64,000 nt of DNA from Strongylocentrotus purpuratus (GCF_000002235.5 NW_022145609.1:26859493-26923492), one strand, 5' to 3'. Shown: positions 1-12,088, counted from the stretch's first letter. Numbers and translations: made by a program. Notes: generated by a model not told the origin, from the sequence alone.

Positions 1-1131
1 TATTATTCAGCCCTTACACTCTTCCTTTTTACTGTTCCCTTTTACACTCACATTTAAATAACGAGGAGACTTACCGCTAATAGATCCTAGATTGCAGGCA
101 CAAACCCTTGTCTTCGTTTCACCATGGTTTCACGTAAACGTATCTGTACTTTGAGACTATTCTGACTGCACACTGAGACCCAGAGACCAACTGAGCTAGG
201 CTCTGCTCAAGGCTTTAGGAATTGTGGTAAAATGTCAAGCCAGAGTCCATTCGATCTTGAATATTATAAATAGCCATAGGTGTTGACCATCTTTTAAGTG
301 CAAAGAAAGTGAGAGAAAACAGGCCTTGTGGCCGGCCGCCCATGACTTATCAAGCCATGACTCAGCAATCTGTGAGGGATTTTTTTTTGTGATCACGTCA
401 CAGCTATTTGTTGACTTGATACCGTTCATTAAAGTGTACCCAACAAATACGCAGGTCCTACTTTTCTGACAGCCGTGCCGTGCCTCAACACAATGGCCAA
501 CGGACAAAGCAGGTCCAGTATATATGAAGGGGTTATCGAGAAATCGTGTCAACATGTTTCAAAAGAATAAGTCAATAGTTTGGAGGGGCAGCCAAAATCA
601 TTGACCTTTATCAAGACATCTTGTTTTCTTCTTGTCTTGAAATACCAGGGAAATTTGAGATAAGATGTGTTTGAAAATGAACAGAAGAGGACATAAGTTT
701 TGCAAGTTCAACTTTATGCGTACTTGCAACTCTCGCAGTGTTTTGTCCAGGGTCAGTGAAGATGTCAATAAAGAATCAATTCATCAAGATAGAAGAAAAC
801 TTAAAGTTCTATTTGTAGGACTAGGCAGGGACTTAATTCCAGGTCTAAATCATCTTTTACCCATATCTATGGGATTATAATATTTTTAATTTAATCAATT
901 TGTAGAAACAATACTTAATACCTTTACCCCCCCCCCCTTTTTACTGAAAAGTGACGGAGAAGCCCTTACAGTTTTCATAAGATTTTGTTGAATTATTCTT
1001 TATTTCATAGAATGATAATGGCAGTTCTAAGCAGCTGTGAACGTCAAAATAGTTTATATCACTGGCCAGAATGTACATTCCAATGTGCAACTGAGAAAGA
1101 TAACAAAAGACAATTGAGGTCTCACAAATGC
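1..1131. other. intergenic, no gene recognised
   Basis: No convincing coding exon is visible. Open frames on both strands here have no domain, no splice-bounded structure and ordinary AT-rich composition. A strong minus-strand donor-like sequence (GCG followed by GTAAGT) lies near base 75, and a Kozak-like ATG reads leftward about 50 bases upstream of it. A small 5' exon of a gene leaving the window to the left is possible but unsupported. A C-run lies near 928-939. Confidence 0.5.
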
Positions 1132-2195
1132 AAACAGATAGAGAGTCACATAGATTGAGAGTCAAATGGATAGAGAGTCAAATGGATAGATAGTCAAACA
1201 GATAGAGTCAAACAGATAGAGTCAAACATATGAAGAGTCACAAGGATAGGGTCAAATGGAAAGAGAGTCAATTACATAGAGTCAATTAGAAGGAGTCAAG
1301 CAGATAGGATCAAACATAATCATAAGTCGTCCCTATTTTCACGAAGTGACTGTAATAAATGAAAATCGCATACAATTTGAATGCAGATTTTCCTCACTAC
1401 CGTCACTTTGTGAAAACAGGAACGGTATGGTCAACGAGATAGAGGCAAAAGATAGGGTGAAATAGATAGACCAAACATAATTATATGGTCAAATAGATAG
1501 AGGGTCAAGCAGATAGAGTCAAGCAGATAGGGTCAAATAGATAGAGAGTCAATCAGACAGAGTCAAGCAGATAGGGTCAAAAAGATAGAGAGTCAATCAG
1601 ATAGAGTCGAGCAGATAGTGTCAAATAGATAGAGAGTCAATCAGACAGAGTCAAGCAGATAGGGTCAAACAGATAGAGACTAAGAGTCAATCAGACAGAG
1701 TCAAGCAGATAGGGTCAAACAGATAGAGAGTCGAACAGATAGGGTCAAGCAGATAGGGTCAAATAGATAGAGAGTCAATCAGACAGAGTCAAGCAGATAG
1801 GGTCAAACAGATAGAGAGTCAATCAGACAGAGTCAAGCTGATAGGGTAAAATAGATAGAGAGTAAAGCAGATAATGTAAAACAGATAGAGAGTCAATCAG
1901 ACAGAGTCAAGCAGATAGTGTCAAATAGAGAGTCTATCAGACAGAGTCAAGCAGATAGGGTAAAATAGATAGAGAGTAAAGCAGATAATGTAAAACAGAT
2001 AGAGAGTCGAACAGATAGGGTCAAACATAATTATATTATCAAATAGAAAGAGAGTCAAATTAAGATCAAACATAATTATATGGTCAAATAGATAGGGAGT
2101 CAAACAGATAAGATCAAACATATTTATATGTTCAAATAGATAGAGAGTCAAACGGATAGGGTCAAACAAATAGGGTCAAACAGATAGAGAGTCGA
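1132..2195. repeat. GATAGAGAGTCAAACA-type minisatellite array
   Basis: About 1 kb of imperfect 14-16-bp units built from GATAG(A/G)G, AGTCAA and (A/G)CAGATAG blocks. From about 1540 to 1960 the units form a higher-order pattern: 'agtcaatcagacag', 'agtcaagcagatag', 'ggtcaaacagatag' recurring as a trio of about 44 bp. The array is interrupted by a small foldback at 1329-1423 and by AT-rich linkers (for example 2028-2070). Long minus-strand open frames here are a by-product of the repeat. Confidence 0.92.
1329..1423. mobile_element. small foldback (MITE-like) inside the minisatellite
   Basis: The left arm GTCCCTATTTTCACGAAGTG (1329-) is answered by the reverse complement of GTCACTTTGTGAAAACAGGA (1402-). 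The arms are about 22 bp with few mismatches around a loop of about 50 bp. It breaks the minisatellite register, which fits insertion. No clear target duplication is visible, so the family is unassigned. Confidence 0.6.
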
Positions 2196-2580
2196 ACAGA
2201 CACAGTGCAGTCACATGCATGTAGAATGACAGAAACATGCACAAGAAACAAGAAACCTGGAATTTCACTGGATGAGCAAATTTATCAACAACCGTTGGTA
2301 AATGACAATGTAATTGTGCAAGTCATGGTGGTGATTGCCCGCACATTCCACCACACAATCATCACCATCGCCCACAACCTCTCAGCACATTGCAAAAAAC
2401 CAGTGCCCGACTTTAAATAACTATTAGGTTAGCTATGGCGTGCAAATCACCCACACGTAAAGAGGCAAAATGAAATTAGGTGGAAAGCAACAAAGGTAAA
2501 TGTTTTAGCATGAGTGGAGGCATATCTTAATCCCAACTTCAATGTTAATGTTATGCCTGGCTTAGGCCAAATAAAAATAC

Positions 2581-2843
2581 AACATGTTTAGCGTCCTGCC
2601 TTTTTGAAAAATAGGAAGGAGGAGGCCTTTTTTTTTCTTCTTTTTTTTTCTCTTCATAATGGCCGCTAGGTACATTTTCCCTGACAGTCGGGCTATTTTT
2701 TCAAGATGGCCTGCCATTTTTTAAATTAAAAAAAAAAAAAATCAGAAATAGATCCATTTTAGCAGTGTTTTTCATGTTGTTTTTTAAAATTTTAAAAAGG
2801 AGCCAGCCCCCAAAAGGAAGCGGACGGTGACGCTAAACATGTT
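2581..2843. mobile_element. MITE with AACATGTTTAGCGTC inverted ends
   Basis: The 15-bp ends AACATGTTTAGCGTC (2581-2595) and GACGCTAAACATGTT (2829-2843) are perfect inverted repeats. The inner 20 bases next to them also pair partly. The interior is A/T homopolymer-rich and non-coding. No target duplication could be established. Confidence 0.68.
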
Positions 2844-4980
2844 TATTTTTTAAATGGCCTTATTGAGGTATGACTCCTGCTCCACTGATATGACCAACAA
2901 CAGAATAAAGAACATGAACCATGACCAACTAACAAGAGATTATTGAATCACTATACCTACTTACAGATGAGCCATGAATCTCATTCTTTTCTTCCTCTGT
3001 TTGACTTGGGTGGAGTTCAAGGGGAATTTTTATTGCAAATTATTATTACTTTTGACAACACGATGCCCGATGGTTGCACAATAATTGAAGGGACTTTTTA
3101 TGAGGGGAACGCTTCAGCAACTTGTGAAGTGGTGTTTGTTATTTTGGCATGTGTATGACAAAGGTAGGTCACATGGCTGTTACTTTCCATCTGTTCCTGG
3201 TCCTATTTTATGATTTGACATATACTTCTATCAAAAGCACCACTAATTTCGTTTACTCAACAGGTCCTACATTCTATTATGGTGTAGGTTTTACCAGACA
3301 AATAGGAAGTTCTTTTGTTAAAGAGTACTATTGGTCCTATGAATTACATACTGTTTCATCATCCCAAAGGGCTTAGGATCTATCATGGGTCAAGTAGGAA
3401 AATGGACCACAGGAACATAGAGCTATAGAGTACTGAAGCTGGGACGTCAAAAAAATCTATTTTTAGAATTTCTCAATTTTTTTCTTCATTTTCCGAACAT
3501 AAGAATAATGGATAGAAAGACTTGGAGAAGACCGAGGACTTCACTATCATCACATCTACAGATGTATTACACAAGAACCACACATTTATGTTGACTCATA
3601 CTGTCTTTTCTTATTACCCTACGCTAAGTTTAAGAATCATCTAGAAGAGCACATGTAGTGTGGTGGTGACCATCAAAGACAAGAGACATGATTCACCTTG
3701 GTTCCAAGAACGGATCACTTTTTGTCGCTCTCTAATTAATTGTTCTTGCCTTAAATGAACTCTCCCCTTTACCCCTGGACACCGGACAGCTTCCAATCAA
3801 ACAGACTTCCTTTTGGATCTAATTAATGACAGCCTACTAATTTCCTGTATCATTGAACTTCATAACTTCACAGGACAATCAACGATGACTTGATATTTAA
3901 GTCTTCAGCTCATTACATAACACTTGCTAACCTTTGAAGTAGCCCTCGGCTGATAGGACCATACCGGTCTGGGCATTTGATCGCAAAGACTTTCAGTCAG
4001 AGCACCATTAAAATAAGTTGGAAAGGCTTCACAGATTATTGGTACAGTGGATACCAGTAGAAGTAGTTTGTATTTTTACATGGAAATTAATAATGAGAAT
4101 GAAACTAGTTCATTTGTAACAAAGGTTTAAAAAAAAAAAAATCTTGTAGTTCAGTAGTCACCCTCCCCCCCCCCCCCCCCATTTTGTTTTGAAGTACTGT
4201 GCTCGAATCAGATTGCTTTATTTTCTATGAGATCAGCTATCACACACAAACTGCATTGCATAACCTCCCCTCAGTAAAACGTATGCTGTACTTCAGTTTC
4301 TGTATAGAGGCAGTCAGTGGAGCCAGACGCATTCTCAGCGGAACAACCGTCAATATCAGAGACTGAAGGTTTCGGTCTAAGCCGGCGGGCCTTACTCACA
4401 ATTAAGATACAAGAATACCAAAATATTCAGTCTTCTCTCCTCCAGCACGGAGCAATCTCTGTCTGCTATCTTCATTCTAAAGACCAAACTGCCGCAAAGA
4501 AAAACACAGGCGAGACTATGGGGAGACAGGCGTTGTTGGTCATTGAACTTGAAGGGTGTATTAAATGCAGCTATAATGTAACCTGTGGCATATCACATTC
4601 TCCCAGAGCAGTATATAACTACCTCATGCATCACTGACAGAGTTATGCATCATCATCAGACAACCCTAAATATACAACCTGCCTACACAGTACTCACCCC
4701 TCCCCATATACCCCTCCCCCTTTTTTTTTTATACTAAACATGTCCAACCTACATGCCTCTCTCTCCCCCTATAATGAATACACATGATTTTGGTCTTCTA
4801 AGGGTAATTTTTACAATTTCTCCAAGATAGCATGGCTACCACAGGTGAAGTGACTGCCACCCATCTCCATCTCCACCCCCTCCACCCCCCACCCCCAGGT
4901 GAAAATAAGAAATAACTAAGTACAATAGGAGCCAGTCCAATATGCTCTTTATACACTGGCAAAATTTTCTTTAGCCCAAT
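2844..4980. other. intergenic or intronic, no gene recognised
   Basis: AT-rich sequence with C- and A-homopolymers (about 4128-4180, 4720-4730). Open frames of 71-106 codons occur at 2943-3158, 3149-3376 and 4317-4637. They lack recognisable domains, good splice borders or repeated support. I see nothing else to annotate. Confidence 0.5.
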
Positions 4981-5210
4981 TCTTTCTCACACTCGGTGTT
5001 AGGAAAACGGCAGTGTTAGCAATGCGATTGCAGTGCTAAGAGCGATTGCAGTGCTAAGAGCTTAAGTGAGAACAGAGGTCAAAATAGTTTGGGGCTAACT
5101 AAAAACGCATTGTTCAATCACAGAAAGTCTGGGGTTAACGACTTTTGAGTGAGAACACTTAGCCCGGGTTAGGCAAATAGAACAGGGCTAAGGAAACCGA
5201 GTGTGAAAAG
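4981..5210. mobile_element. foldback/MITE with TCTCACACTCGGT ends
   Basis: TTTCTCACACTCGGT at the left is matched by ACCGAGTGTGAAAAG at the right in inverted orientation. The interior contains a direct duplication of 'gcgattgcagtgctaagagc' (about 5022-5060) and repeated 'gtgagaaca' and 'ggctaa' motifs. It is non-coding. Confidence 0.6.
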
Positions 5211-6943
5211 CATGAGAGACACTATCCAGGGCTTTCACCCCATCCCTCTGCCCTCAATCTATAGCCTGAAAGCCCTGCTATCTTGAACCCCCTCTCTGCT
5301 GTTGCTCGTCTACCACAAAATTTGATTAATTAAACTCTCTATCACTGCCAAGGAAATTAGTCTGTCCCGTAATCCAGCTTCACGCAGAATAGTTTTCCAT
5401 GTTTGGAAGAATTGAGCCCAATCGGCTTATCAGATTGGAGCACAAATGCCTCCAGTCATGTTCTTACCGGAAATTTGGCTGGATGCATGTCATTGAAACA
5501 CAACAACTGATATTACGCAGCAACATCATTGTATTAGGTAATTATATATCCTAACATAGTAATTTATTTAAAAAAAACGTTTTCATTCATACACATTTAC
5601 TTAAGTTTTGACACTAAATGTAAGTGTTAGCTGTGTTTGATAGGATATGTTTCTAGTGTCGAACAGGTATTTGGTTGACTAACATGTACTCTGATGAAAC
5701 AGACTATTTTAATTCTTGTGTCAGGCTTACAGAGAGAAGGAGAAACGAGCACAAGTCTGATGAGAACACACTCCTACAAATACCTAGAAGCAGAAAGCCA
5801 GTCTACTCCCAAGTTGTGTAAAGCCAGCCAGTCCGCAGCGCCGCGAAAAGTGCTTTATTTTTTTGTACGCATTATAAGCAAATCCGATGCGATTTTGAAT
5901 ATGTTATGTGCAATATGCACCCAACTCTTTATGAGCGCGACACTCCGTGAGTTTTTCATGTTATGGGAAGTACCGGTATCACCTTTTGAAAGAAGAAACG
6001 ACGCACATTCTTTTCCGTATATATTTTCAAGAGAAAATGTGATGGGGACAAGGAAATCACGGCAAGCCATGAAAATAGGCAAATTTGGTACCAATCAAGA
6101 GAAAAATTGTCAGAGATCAACTTATCTTCTTTTGTTTTCACGTACACTTTGCATGTGAACTGTAATGATGCGAAATGAGGAGGGCTGCAAAAATCTCGCG
6201 AGTTCTCGCAATATATACGATAGAACACAGCTGATCGCCTCATTAACGAGCGTACTGCGGTCGGTCTGAAGCAGACGAAGGAAATTGCATGTTATTGAGT
6301 GTATTTCCTCTAAGAATTACTATGTGTAGACTTCTGGTTAATCAGCAGTTTTCGGCCCATTTCTGGCAGCAACTAAAGTTATTGAAATTTCTGAATTCAT
6401 TGATTTGATTTTGTTAAAGATGTTATCATTGCATTTCAATCAATTGGTGCAAAACGTTAGGTGTGAGACTGATTTTGCATGAGATATATGAGATGTTTCC
6501 TGAATTGACAAGTTTTGTATGAATGGATGGTACAGAGAGGAAATCTACATGTACCATTAACAGTATTATCAAACAATTACAAATAATATCATATCAATTT
6601 TCTATGAATGATGATCAAACATAATTCATTTTTGTTTAAATCAGCAAATGTTTGATGAATAAATAACTTGATCTTTTGAGCTCTTCCAATCCCATCTCTA
6701 TTTTGACTGATCAATTTTATTCAATTTTTAATAACTAAATTTTCAAGTATTTGCTTGAGTGTTAGTTTCCTACCATTCAAGAATCCCAAATCACCAGAGT
6801 CACTTTTAAATTACTTGATCTTAAATTTAAGCAACATTCATTCTCTAACTTCATGAATATCCTTTTCCTTTACGATTTCTTCACAAAATTCCTTTTTTGA
6901 TTTCTTCGACAACACAAAATGTGAATCATAGTGACCCTGTCAG
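5211..6943. other. intergenic or intronic, no gene recognised
   Basis: AT-rich. A 154-codon plus-strand open frame (5694-6158) is present but overlaps open frames on the other strand and shows no domain, so I do not call it. The stretch from 6840 to 6930 becomes pyrimidine-rich, as expected before the splice acceptor of the exon at 6944. Confidence 0.45.
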
Positions 6944-7060
6944 CGCACGGGCTGAAGCTCTTATCATCTTCAAATGCCTGGAAAGCCAGGCTTGGTTTGA
7001 AAGCGTTGAAAATCAAATCGCAGCCAAGTTTGCCGACGATGGGGAGAAAAAACTGCTGAG
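6944..7060 (+). CDS. candidate internal coding exon, unknown gene
   Basis: A 117-base stretch stays open in one frame and reads as a well-mixed protein segment containing ALIIFKCLESQAWFESVE and later KFADDGEKKLL. It ends in an exact AG|GTAAGC donor. Upstream is a pyrimidine-rich stretch and two possible acceptors: TCAG before 6944, or ATAG before 6932. In this frame the exon would begin with one base completing a codon and end after two bases of the next. I do not recognise the family. No neighbouring exon was found with certainty, although the GC-rich stretch just downstream could hold one. Amphipathic helical character is suggested by spaced hydrophobics. The call rests on codon-like composition plus splice signals only. 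Confidence 0.45.
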
Positions 7061-7073
7061 GTAAGCAAAAAAT

Positions 7074-7114
7074 TTGCTTGTGTCTTTTGCCTTCAAGGCT
7101 AAAGACACAAGCAA
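7074..7114. other. near-perfect 41-bp palindrome 13 bases after a splice donor
   Basis: TTGCTTGTGTCTTT pairs with AAAGACACAAGCAA, and inside it GCCTT pairs with AAGGC around a single C. Only one internal T/T opposition and the central base fail to pair. It starts 13 bases after the donor GT of the exon above, so in a transcript it would fold into a stem of about 19 bp. Confidence 0.85.
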
Positions 7115-7520
7115 GCGCAGCGCAAGCAAATTAGTGAGTACAGATGCGGGGGCTGATGAGTGACCCCTCGGCTGAGGCGACCTTGAAGGGGGGGCAAATA
7201 CGCTCCACCTGTTGGGCGTGTGCCACGCAGCCCCCAAAGCAGAGAGACCCCAACGACGGTTCCATTTACGCAAGCTCCCCTCCCCGAATAAGAAATTTTC
7301 AGCTGCCTCATTATTATGAAGAGGTTTGCGAGAGCAGAGCGGAACCGGGGCATTCCCTAGGGGAAGGACACAAACGACATGACTGCAGCGATAAAACAAC
7401 GTCAAACTGCAGATTCACGGGATGACGGCATGAGAATGAAAGGAGGACGGCGCTTTCCTGAGAAGGGGGTGGGCCGGGGCAGGCAGGATGGGGTTTCGAG
7501 GTATACAGGAAAAAGTGCAA
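7115..7520. other. GC-rich patch, possible exon of uncertain frame
   Basis: This block is much richer in G+C and CpG than its surroundings and is open in several frames on both strands. On the plus strand, after an acceptor-like CCACGCAG (about 7231), one frame reads a protein-like stretch with PHYYEEVCESRAEPGH and stops at 7425. Another frame, phase-compatible with the exon at 6944-7060, ends soon after at a TAA. I cannot decide between an exon, a conserved regulatory patch and a CpG remnant. Confidence 0.3.
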
Positions 7521-8214
7521 AGGTGAGGTAAAACCACAGGGTGAAGCCAGGATTAAAGCTCTGCAGTCTAGCCTTTCAAGTTAGAAATGCAGTCTACTTA
7601 TTTTCACAATGCAAATCTATTTTATGAAGTTTTTATTTCTGGGTCCAAGACTCTGGGATTATACATGTTAAGTATCTAGAAAAGATCAGCTTTCAATGAA
7701 CACCCATTAGGTACTAATTTGAATACTAATTAAATAATGTTCATAATTATCTGATAATATTCATCGGGCAAGAAGGATAAAACTTTGACAATGGGCTAAT
7801 AAACAGGTACATTGCCCCCTGCCCTCCCCCTCTGCCCACAACTTGCACATGGGCAAGCAAGCAAATAGGGTAGCCCACTGGCAAGCAAGATATGCTGGGG
7901 CAATCCAGCACTGCGCTGCACGGCACGGCACGGCACGGTCTAACAGCTCGGGAGGAAAGCCAGGCTAATGGGACTGGGAAATGATCGTGCCTAGTAAGGA
8001 CATCAATCGAGCATCCGCTGGCAATTGGCCGGCTTCCTGCGCACCGTTACGAAGCAAGAAACGGGCTCACGCAAGCACGTGGGTCTCTCTCTCTCTGGAA
8101 GCCCTCCCATAGCAGCAGCAGCAGCAGCAGCTTGACTCAGCTAGATACAAGATTAGCACCTTCACCTGGCAGTTAGTCTCCATACTCCAGACCCAACCTT
8201 GGCAAATATCACTT
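7521..8214. other. intergenic, short simple repeats
   Basis: No gene seen. It contains a short (GGCAC)n run near 7920-7940, a (GCA)n run near 8110-8132 and a TC run near 8085-8097. Confidence 0.5.
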
Positions 8215-8520
8215 GGAGGGTGTTTCACAAAGATCCAAAGTTGAACTTATCTCTAACTTGGACTTAACAATTATGGAAAGCCGTTAGCATCCTTGAAAAT
8301 ATTTTGTAAAAGTTATTTTAAAAGGCATAAAATGTTGATTCAAATCATTTATATTTTCTAATATCATGGGAGATTTCATGTTCTTGATGTGGAATTTATG
8401 AAAAGTCTAAAATACTTCAATTTTTGCTTTTGAATATATTTCATTATATGGCTACAAATGGCTCTCCATAATATTTAAGTCCAGTTAAGTTTGACTTACA
8501 ATCTTTGTGAAACACCCCCC
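8215..8520. mobile_element. MITE with GGGTGTTTCACAAAGAT ends
   Basis: The left end GGAGGGTGTTTCACAAAGAT and right end ATCTTTGTGAAACACCCCCC are inverted repeats. The pairing continues inward for about 60 bases: 'cttggacttaacaattatgga' on the left corresponds to 'ccataatatttaagtcc' on the right. It is non-coding and about 306 bp. The 158-bp element at 22479 has similar G-run ends but different flanks. Confidence 0.8.
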
Positions 8521-9287
8521 TAATATGTAAATACTTCTCCGAAACATGCTCCTGTGACGATTACTCTACAATCATTTTTTCAACACTAATCAAATTAATA
8601 CTTTCAGCCCTGTACTCAACACTACACCTAACACTAAATACGATAACAACCCTAACACTTTATCTTCTTAGAGATATATCCATTAGAAAATAAAAACAAG
8701 AGCAGCTGAAAGTATGACAGAAGGTTGATTTGAACAAGCAAAGGACTTCATAGTCAAAGACTATCAAATGTTAAAGGAAATCTCATCCCAAGAAAATAAC
8801 TTTTAGTTATTTTGAGAGATTTATTATATTCCTGCCCATTAATCTACAAGGATTCCCAACCAAAGTGGATGAGAGAGGTATAATGCAAGATATTCTTAGT
8901 ATAATTTTTCTCAGTTTCTCAGCACGACATGGGCATCACCATTTTCTTGATAACGTAATGTACTATGCGAAGTTATTTATCAGGTAAATGTATTTAAATT
9001 TATGGATGCTTCCTTCTCAGGTGAGTGTGGTGATGAAATTTCTCAATTAATGCTAAATTATCCTTTGCATACTTTCATACTTTGATTTCATATTACCCGA
9101 CACATTTCTGACCTCCAAGACCTTGATTGGGACGTTGGCTCCTGTTCCTTTATGTGTTTTACAACACACTGTGGTCTGATGGAGAGAACATCATCATTAG
9201 ATCAGGAAAGGGCAATGACCTTTAGGCTAGGAAAGCTCATCCAATGTCTTCCATCTATGCATTTGGCATAGACCATAGAACATTAGA

Positions 9288-9485
9288 AGGCGCAATGGCT
9301 CAGTGGTAGAGCAGAGGTCTCCTAACCAGGTTCAAAACCAAGTCGATGCGCTAGTGCCCTTTGGTAAGGCATTAATCCTCATTACCGAGTCTCTTGGAGA
9401 GGACTTAAAGCTGTCGGTCGTCTGTTTGCTTACGTACATATCAAAATACGAAGGAAACTTAAGTTTTGGTGCAGAGATTACTCTA
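9288..9485 (+). mobile_element. tRNA-derived SINE
   Basis: An A-box-like TGGCTCAGTGGTAGAGC (9296-9312) and a B-box-like GGTTCAAAACC (9329-9339) stand in tRNA spacing. They are followed by the body motif 'ctttggtaaggcattaatcc' shared with the SINE at 48969. It is not a tRNA gene: the anticodon arm and acceptor stem do not close. An open frame at 9303-9491 is incidental. Confidence 0.75.
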
Positions 9486-11256
9486 GGATAAGAGACCAAC
9501 AAGGTTGATACGAAACCAACAATAAACCACCAAACAAAGAATCACTTTACCTTGAATGGTCTAATATCAGTCAGTTCGGAATCAGTTTCGAATCACTTTA
9601 GAATGGGTTTAGTGGTGTGACAGAGGTAATATTTAGCTTATGGTTGCAATACGGCGGATTCACAATCCACAGCGATACTAGTGTTAGGTCGATTTCAAGT
9701 GATACATCATGGGAAAAAGTCAACAATTTTTTTTAGCTGTGACATTGTTATAACCTATGAGATAAAGGGGATTTAATCAGAACATTGGTTAGGAAGGTTT
9801 GAATAGCTTATCCAAAGTATAAATGAAGTGCTGATTAAAAAATATCAGTCTTATTGGTCTACCGGTACTCACAACATTTTGGTCATTTTGGCCACTTTTT
9901 TCAATGAATGCCATTCTAGCTCTCAAAAGACAAGATAATTTAGCTACGTTCCAAATTCTTCTAGTGGTTGTATCCTAGGCAGGGTTAAATGACCTGAAGA
10001 AGCAATGAAGTTGATTGTCCCAGAGACAAGGACAATGCCTGATGGGGAGTAGACTGAAAAGGGGATGTTTTGACGGGCTGGTTACTATCGGAACGGTTAC
10101 TACTGGAACGCCTATAACAACGCCCCCAAATGCCATCTCGTCTATGCTTCTTGAGAATTTGCTTGTCTTTTGGGGCTCTTAGTCTTGTGTCTAACTTTAG
10201 AGGGGTATTTATAGAGGCAGGATCGACAAAAAACAGAGACAGAGACAATACCCTTCTCAGGGATGACGTCAAACGGGAATGTCGTAGATGCAAGATACAT
10301 TAGAGGCAAAAGCAATGTTCATAAATATCATATGATCTCTGCTTAATCAATTTCACTTATCCTTTTGATTATCAGACTAATCTTGGTAGAAGGATTCGTT
10401 TGAGTCTCACTAGAGAAACAGAAACAAAAACAAAAAAAGAGAGAGAAACCTTGAGACTGAGAGAGACAACTACAGAAACTATTTCCAACAGGGAGTATGT
10501 GCCAAAACTGGGATGTTATGACGTTATGATTACTATCAGATCTCCTAAAACAACTATCTCTAATACTATCTTGTCTGCGTATCAGGTAGTTTGCTTGTCA
10601 GATAGTGTTTTCACTTATTTATAGTCCATACATCTAGACAAAATAGTGAAAGGGAGTCGAGGTAGACGAGGGGATAAAATGGAAGAGCACAAAGGAGAAT
10701 AAAAAGAGTGAGACAGATCAGATCAGTCAGTCCGCAGGTCCCCATAGAAGCCATATTTTGTTCCCAAACCCGCTTGACTAGTTCAGTTTATGAATATGTA
10801 GTGGCTAGGGACAACAATTTTTCAAATGAGCCTATGAACTACTTAAAATTAACAATTTTTCTTGATTTACATATCAAATAAAAGAGGTGGAATCATAGAT
10901 TTGTGACATTTTGTCTTGTCTGCAAAAAATATGATTAAGTTGATGAAAAATGACAATATAAAAGGATCATTATTTGAAAATGAAACTAATATACAAATGG
11001 AAAATACAGTTTTTAATATTTATGAGCCAGGTTGAATTTGAATCTAGTGCAAAGGGCAATATGTCTACTTTCCAGGATTCCAGCAAAATATAACCAAAGT
11101 ACACATTGTGTCCTTAAAAGGTAATTTCCAGCACTCTGATTGGTTCCTTTGTACACCCTTCCATAAAATAGATTGAAATGTTTGCCCACAGCCAGGACCG
11201 TGTTTGCACAAGTTGATAAGAGGTCAATCAGCAGGTTGCATATCGTTTCAAATATC
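9486..11256. other. intergenic, diverged local duplication
   Basis: No gene is recognised. The stretches 10045-10215 and 10493-10625 resemble each other ('gggatgtt(t/a)tgacg', 'gttactatc', 'gcttgtc', 'ttatttata'), so they look like two diverged copies of an unknown repeat with a purine-rich segment between them. Confidence 0.4.
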
Positions 11257-11264
11257 GTGCCCTG

Positions 11265-11462
11265 CAGGGAAATAAATACACAGGGATCAGGATGAATTAG
11301 CCCCCGAAATGCCCCAAAGATCCCCCGAAAGTCATAAAAGAGCCCCAAAAAATTTGCAAAGAGTTCAATGCAATTATGCAAAACAAATCAAACAGTGGCA
11401 TTTTTATGCAAGCAAGCGTGAAAAGTAGCCCCCCAAATTTGTTTAATATATTTTTTTCCCTG
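11265..11462 (+). mobile_element. hAT-type MITE, copy 1
   Basis: The 198-bp element begins CAGGGAAATAAATA and ends with its near-inverse TATTTTTTTCCCTG. It is flanked by a perfect 8-bp direct repeat GTGCCCTG (11257-11264 and 11463-11470). CAGGG ends plus an 8-bp target duplication are the hallmark of the hAT superfamily. The interior has repeated 'gcccccgaaa' and 'agagcccc' blocks and is non-coding. Two further copies lie at 28144 and 29091. Confidence 0.93.
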
Positions 11463-11694
11463 GTGCCCTGACTTGCAAAGTGGCCTAACCAACCTATCAC
11501 AGAGCTAGGATTTTATCACAACTTCAAGGCTGTATTTTGTACTTTGGTTTAATATTGGTGGATCTGTCATGACTTTTACCAATATTTTGAATATCATATT
11601 GTGAAAGAGGAATCTCCAATGCTCTCATACATATATGTGTTTAGTTGGTGGCTCATATACTTTCTTTACTACATGTATGTCTTTTCACTACTCT

Positions 11695-11970
11695 CCAGGG
11701 GGGGGGGGGTACTCACGATTTGGTTTGGACGGGGGGGGGGGGGGGGTGCCACTCAAGCCCTGAAACCCCCTATTAAATTTTAAGGGTCATTTGGGGGGAT
11801 TTTTCTCGAAGTAAAGCTCATTTTTCACAATTTTTCAGAATTGTTATTGTTGAAATTTTGAAAAAACAACCCATTCTTAATTTTGTTAAAAATGGGACCC
11901 ATGTGTAGGAATTTTTTAAGTGACCCATTAGAGTAACACCCCCATATGTCTTAATATGTGAGTACCCCTC

Positions 11971-12003
<33 letters not shown>

Positions 12004-12004
12004 G
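11695..12004. mobile_element. G-run foldback element, copy 1
   Basis: It starts CCAGGGGGG...TACTCAC and ends GTGAGTACCCC...CCCCGGG, so the ends are inverted and dominated by homopolymers. The interior has 'aagggtcattt' and 'aacacccccatatgtcttaatatgtgagta'. The same family sits in reverse orientation at 41752-42034. Confidence 0.7.
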
Positions 12005-12088
12005 ACTACTTTAAATCTTTGTAAAGAAAATTGTTATGTCCATTTTTTATCACCTATTTCTAACCACTTATTCTAAGAATTATATTAT

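Noticed and set aside
235-555. 106-codon minus-strand open frame
   Set aside because: No domain, no repeat support, no splice signal fitting a single-exon gene.
1921-2169. 82-codon minus-strand frame rich in Phe, Asp and Leu
   Set aside because: It is a translation of the minisatellite.
4317-4637. 106-codon plus-strand open frame
   Set aside because: Ordinary composition, no domain, no flanking splice or start context.
5694-6158. 154-codon plus-strand open frame, the longest closed one in the window
   Set aside because: No domain, no splice context, overlaps long minus-strand frames, and the composition matches flanking non-coding DNA.
9288-9360. Possible tRNA gene (A and B boxes present)
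   Set aside because: Stems do not close and a SINE body follows; same for 38280-38335, 48969-49040 and 49690-49766.
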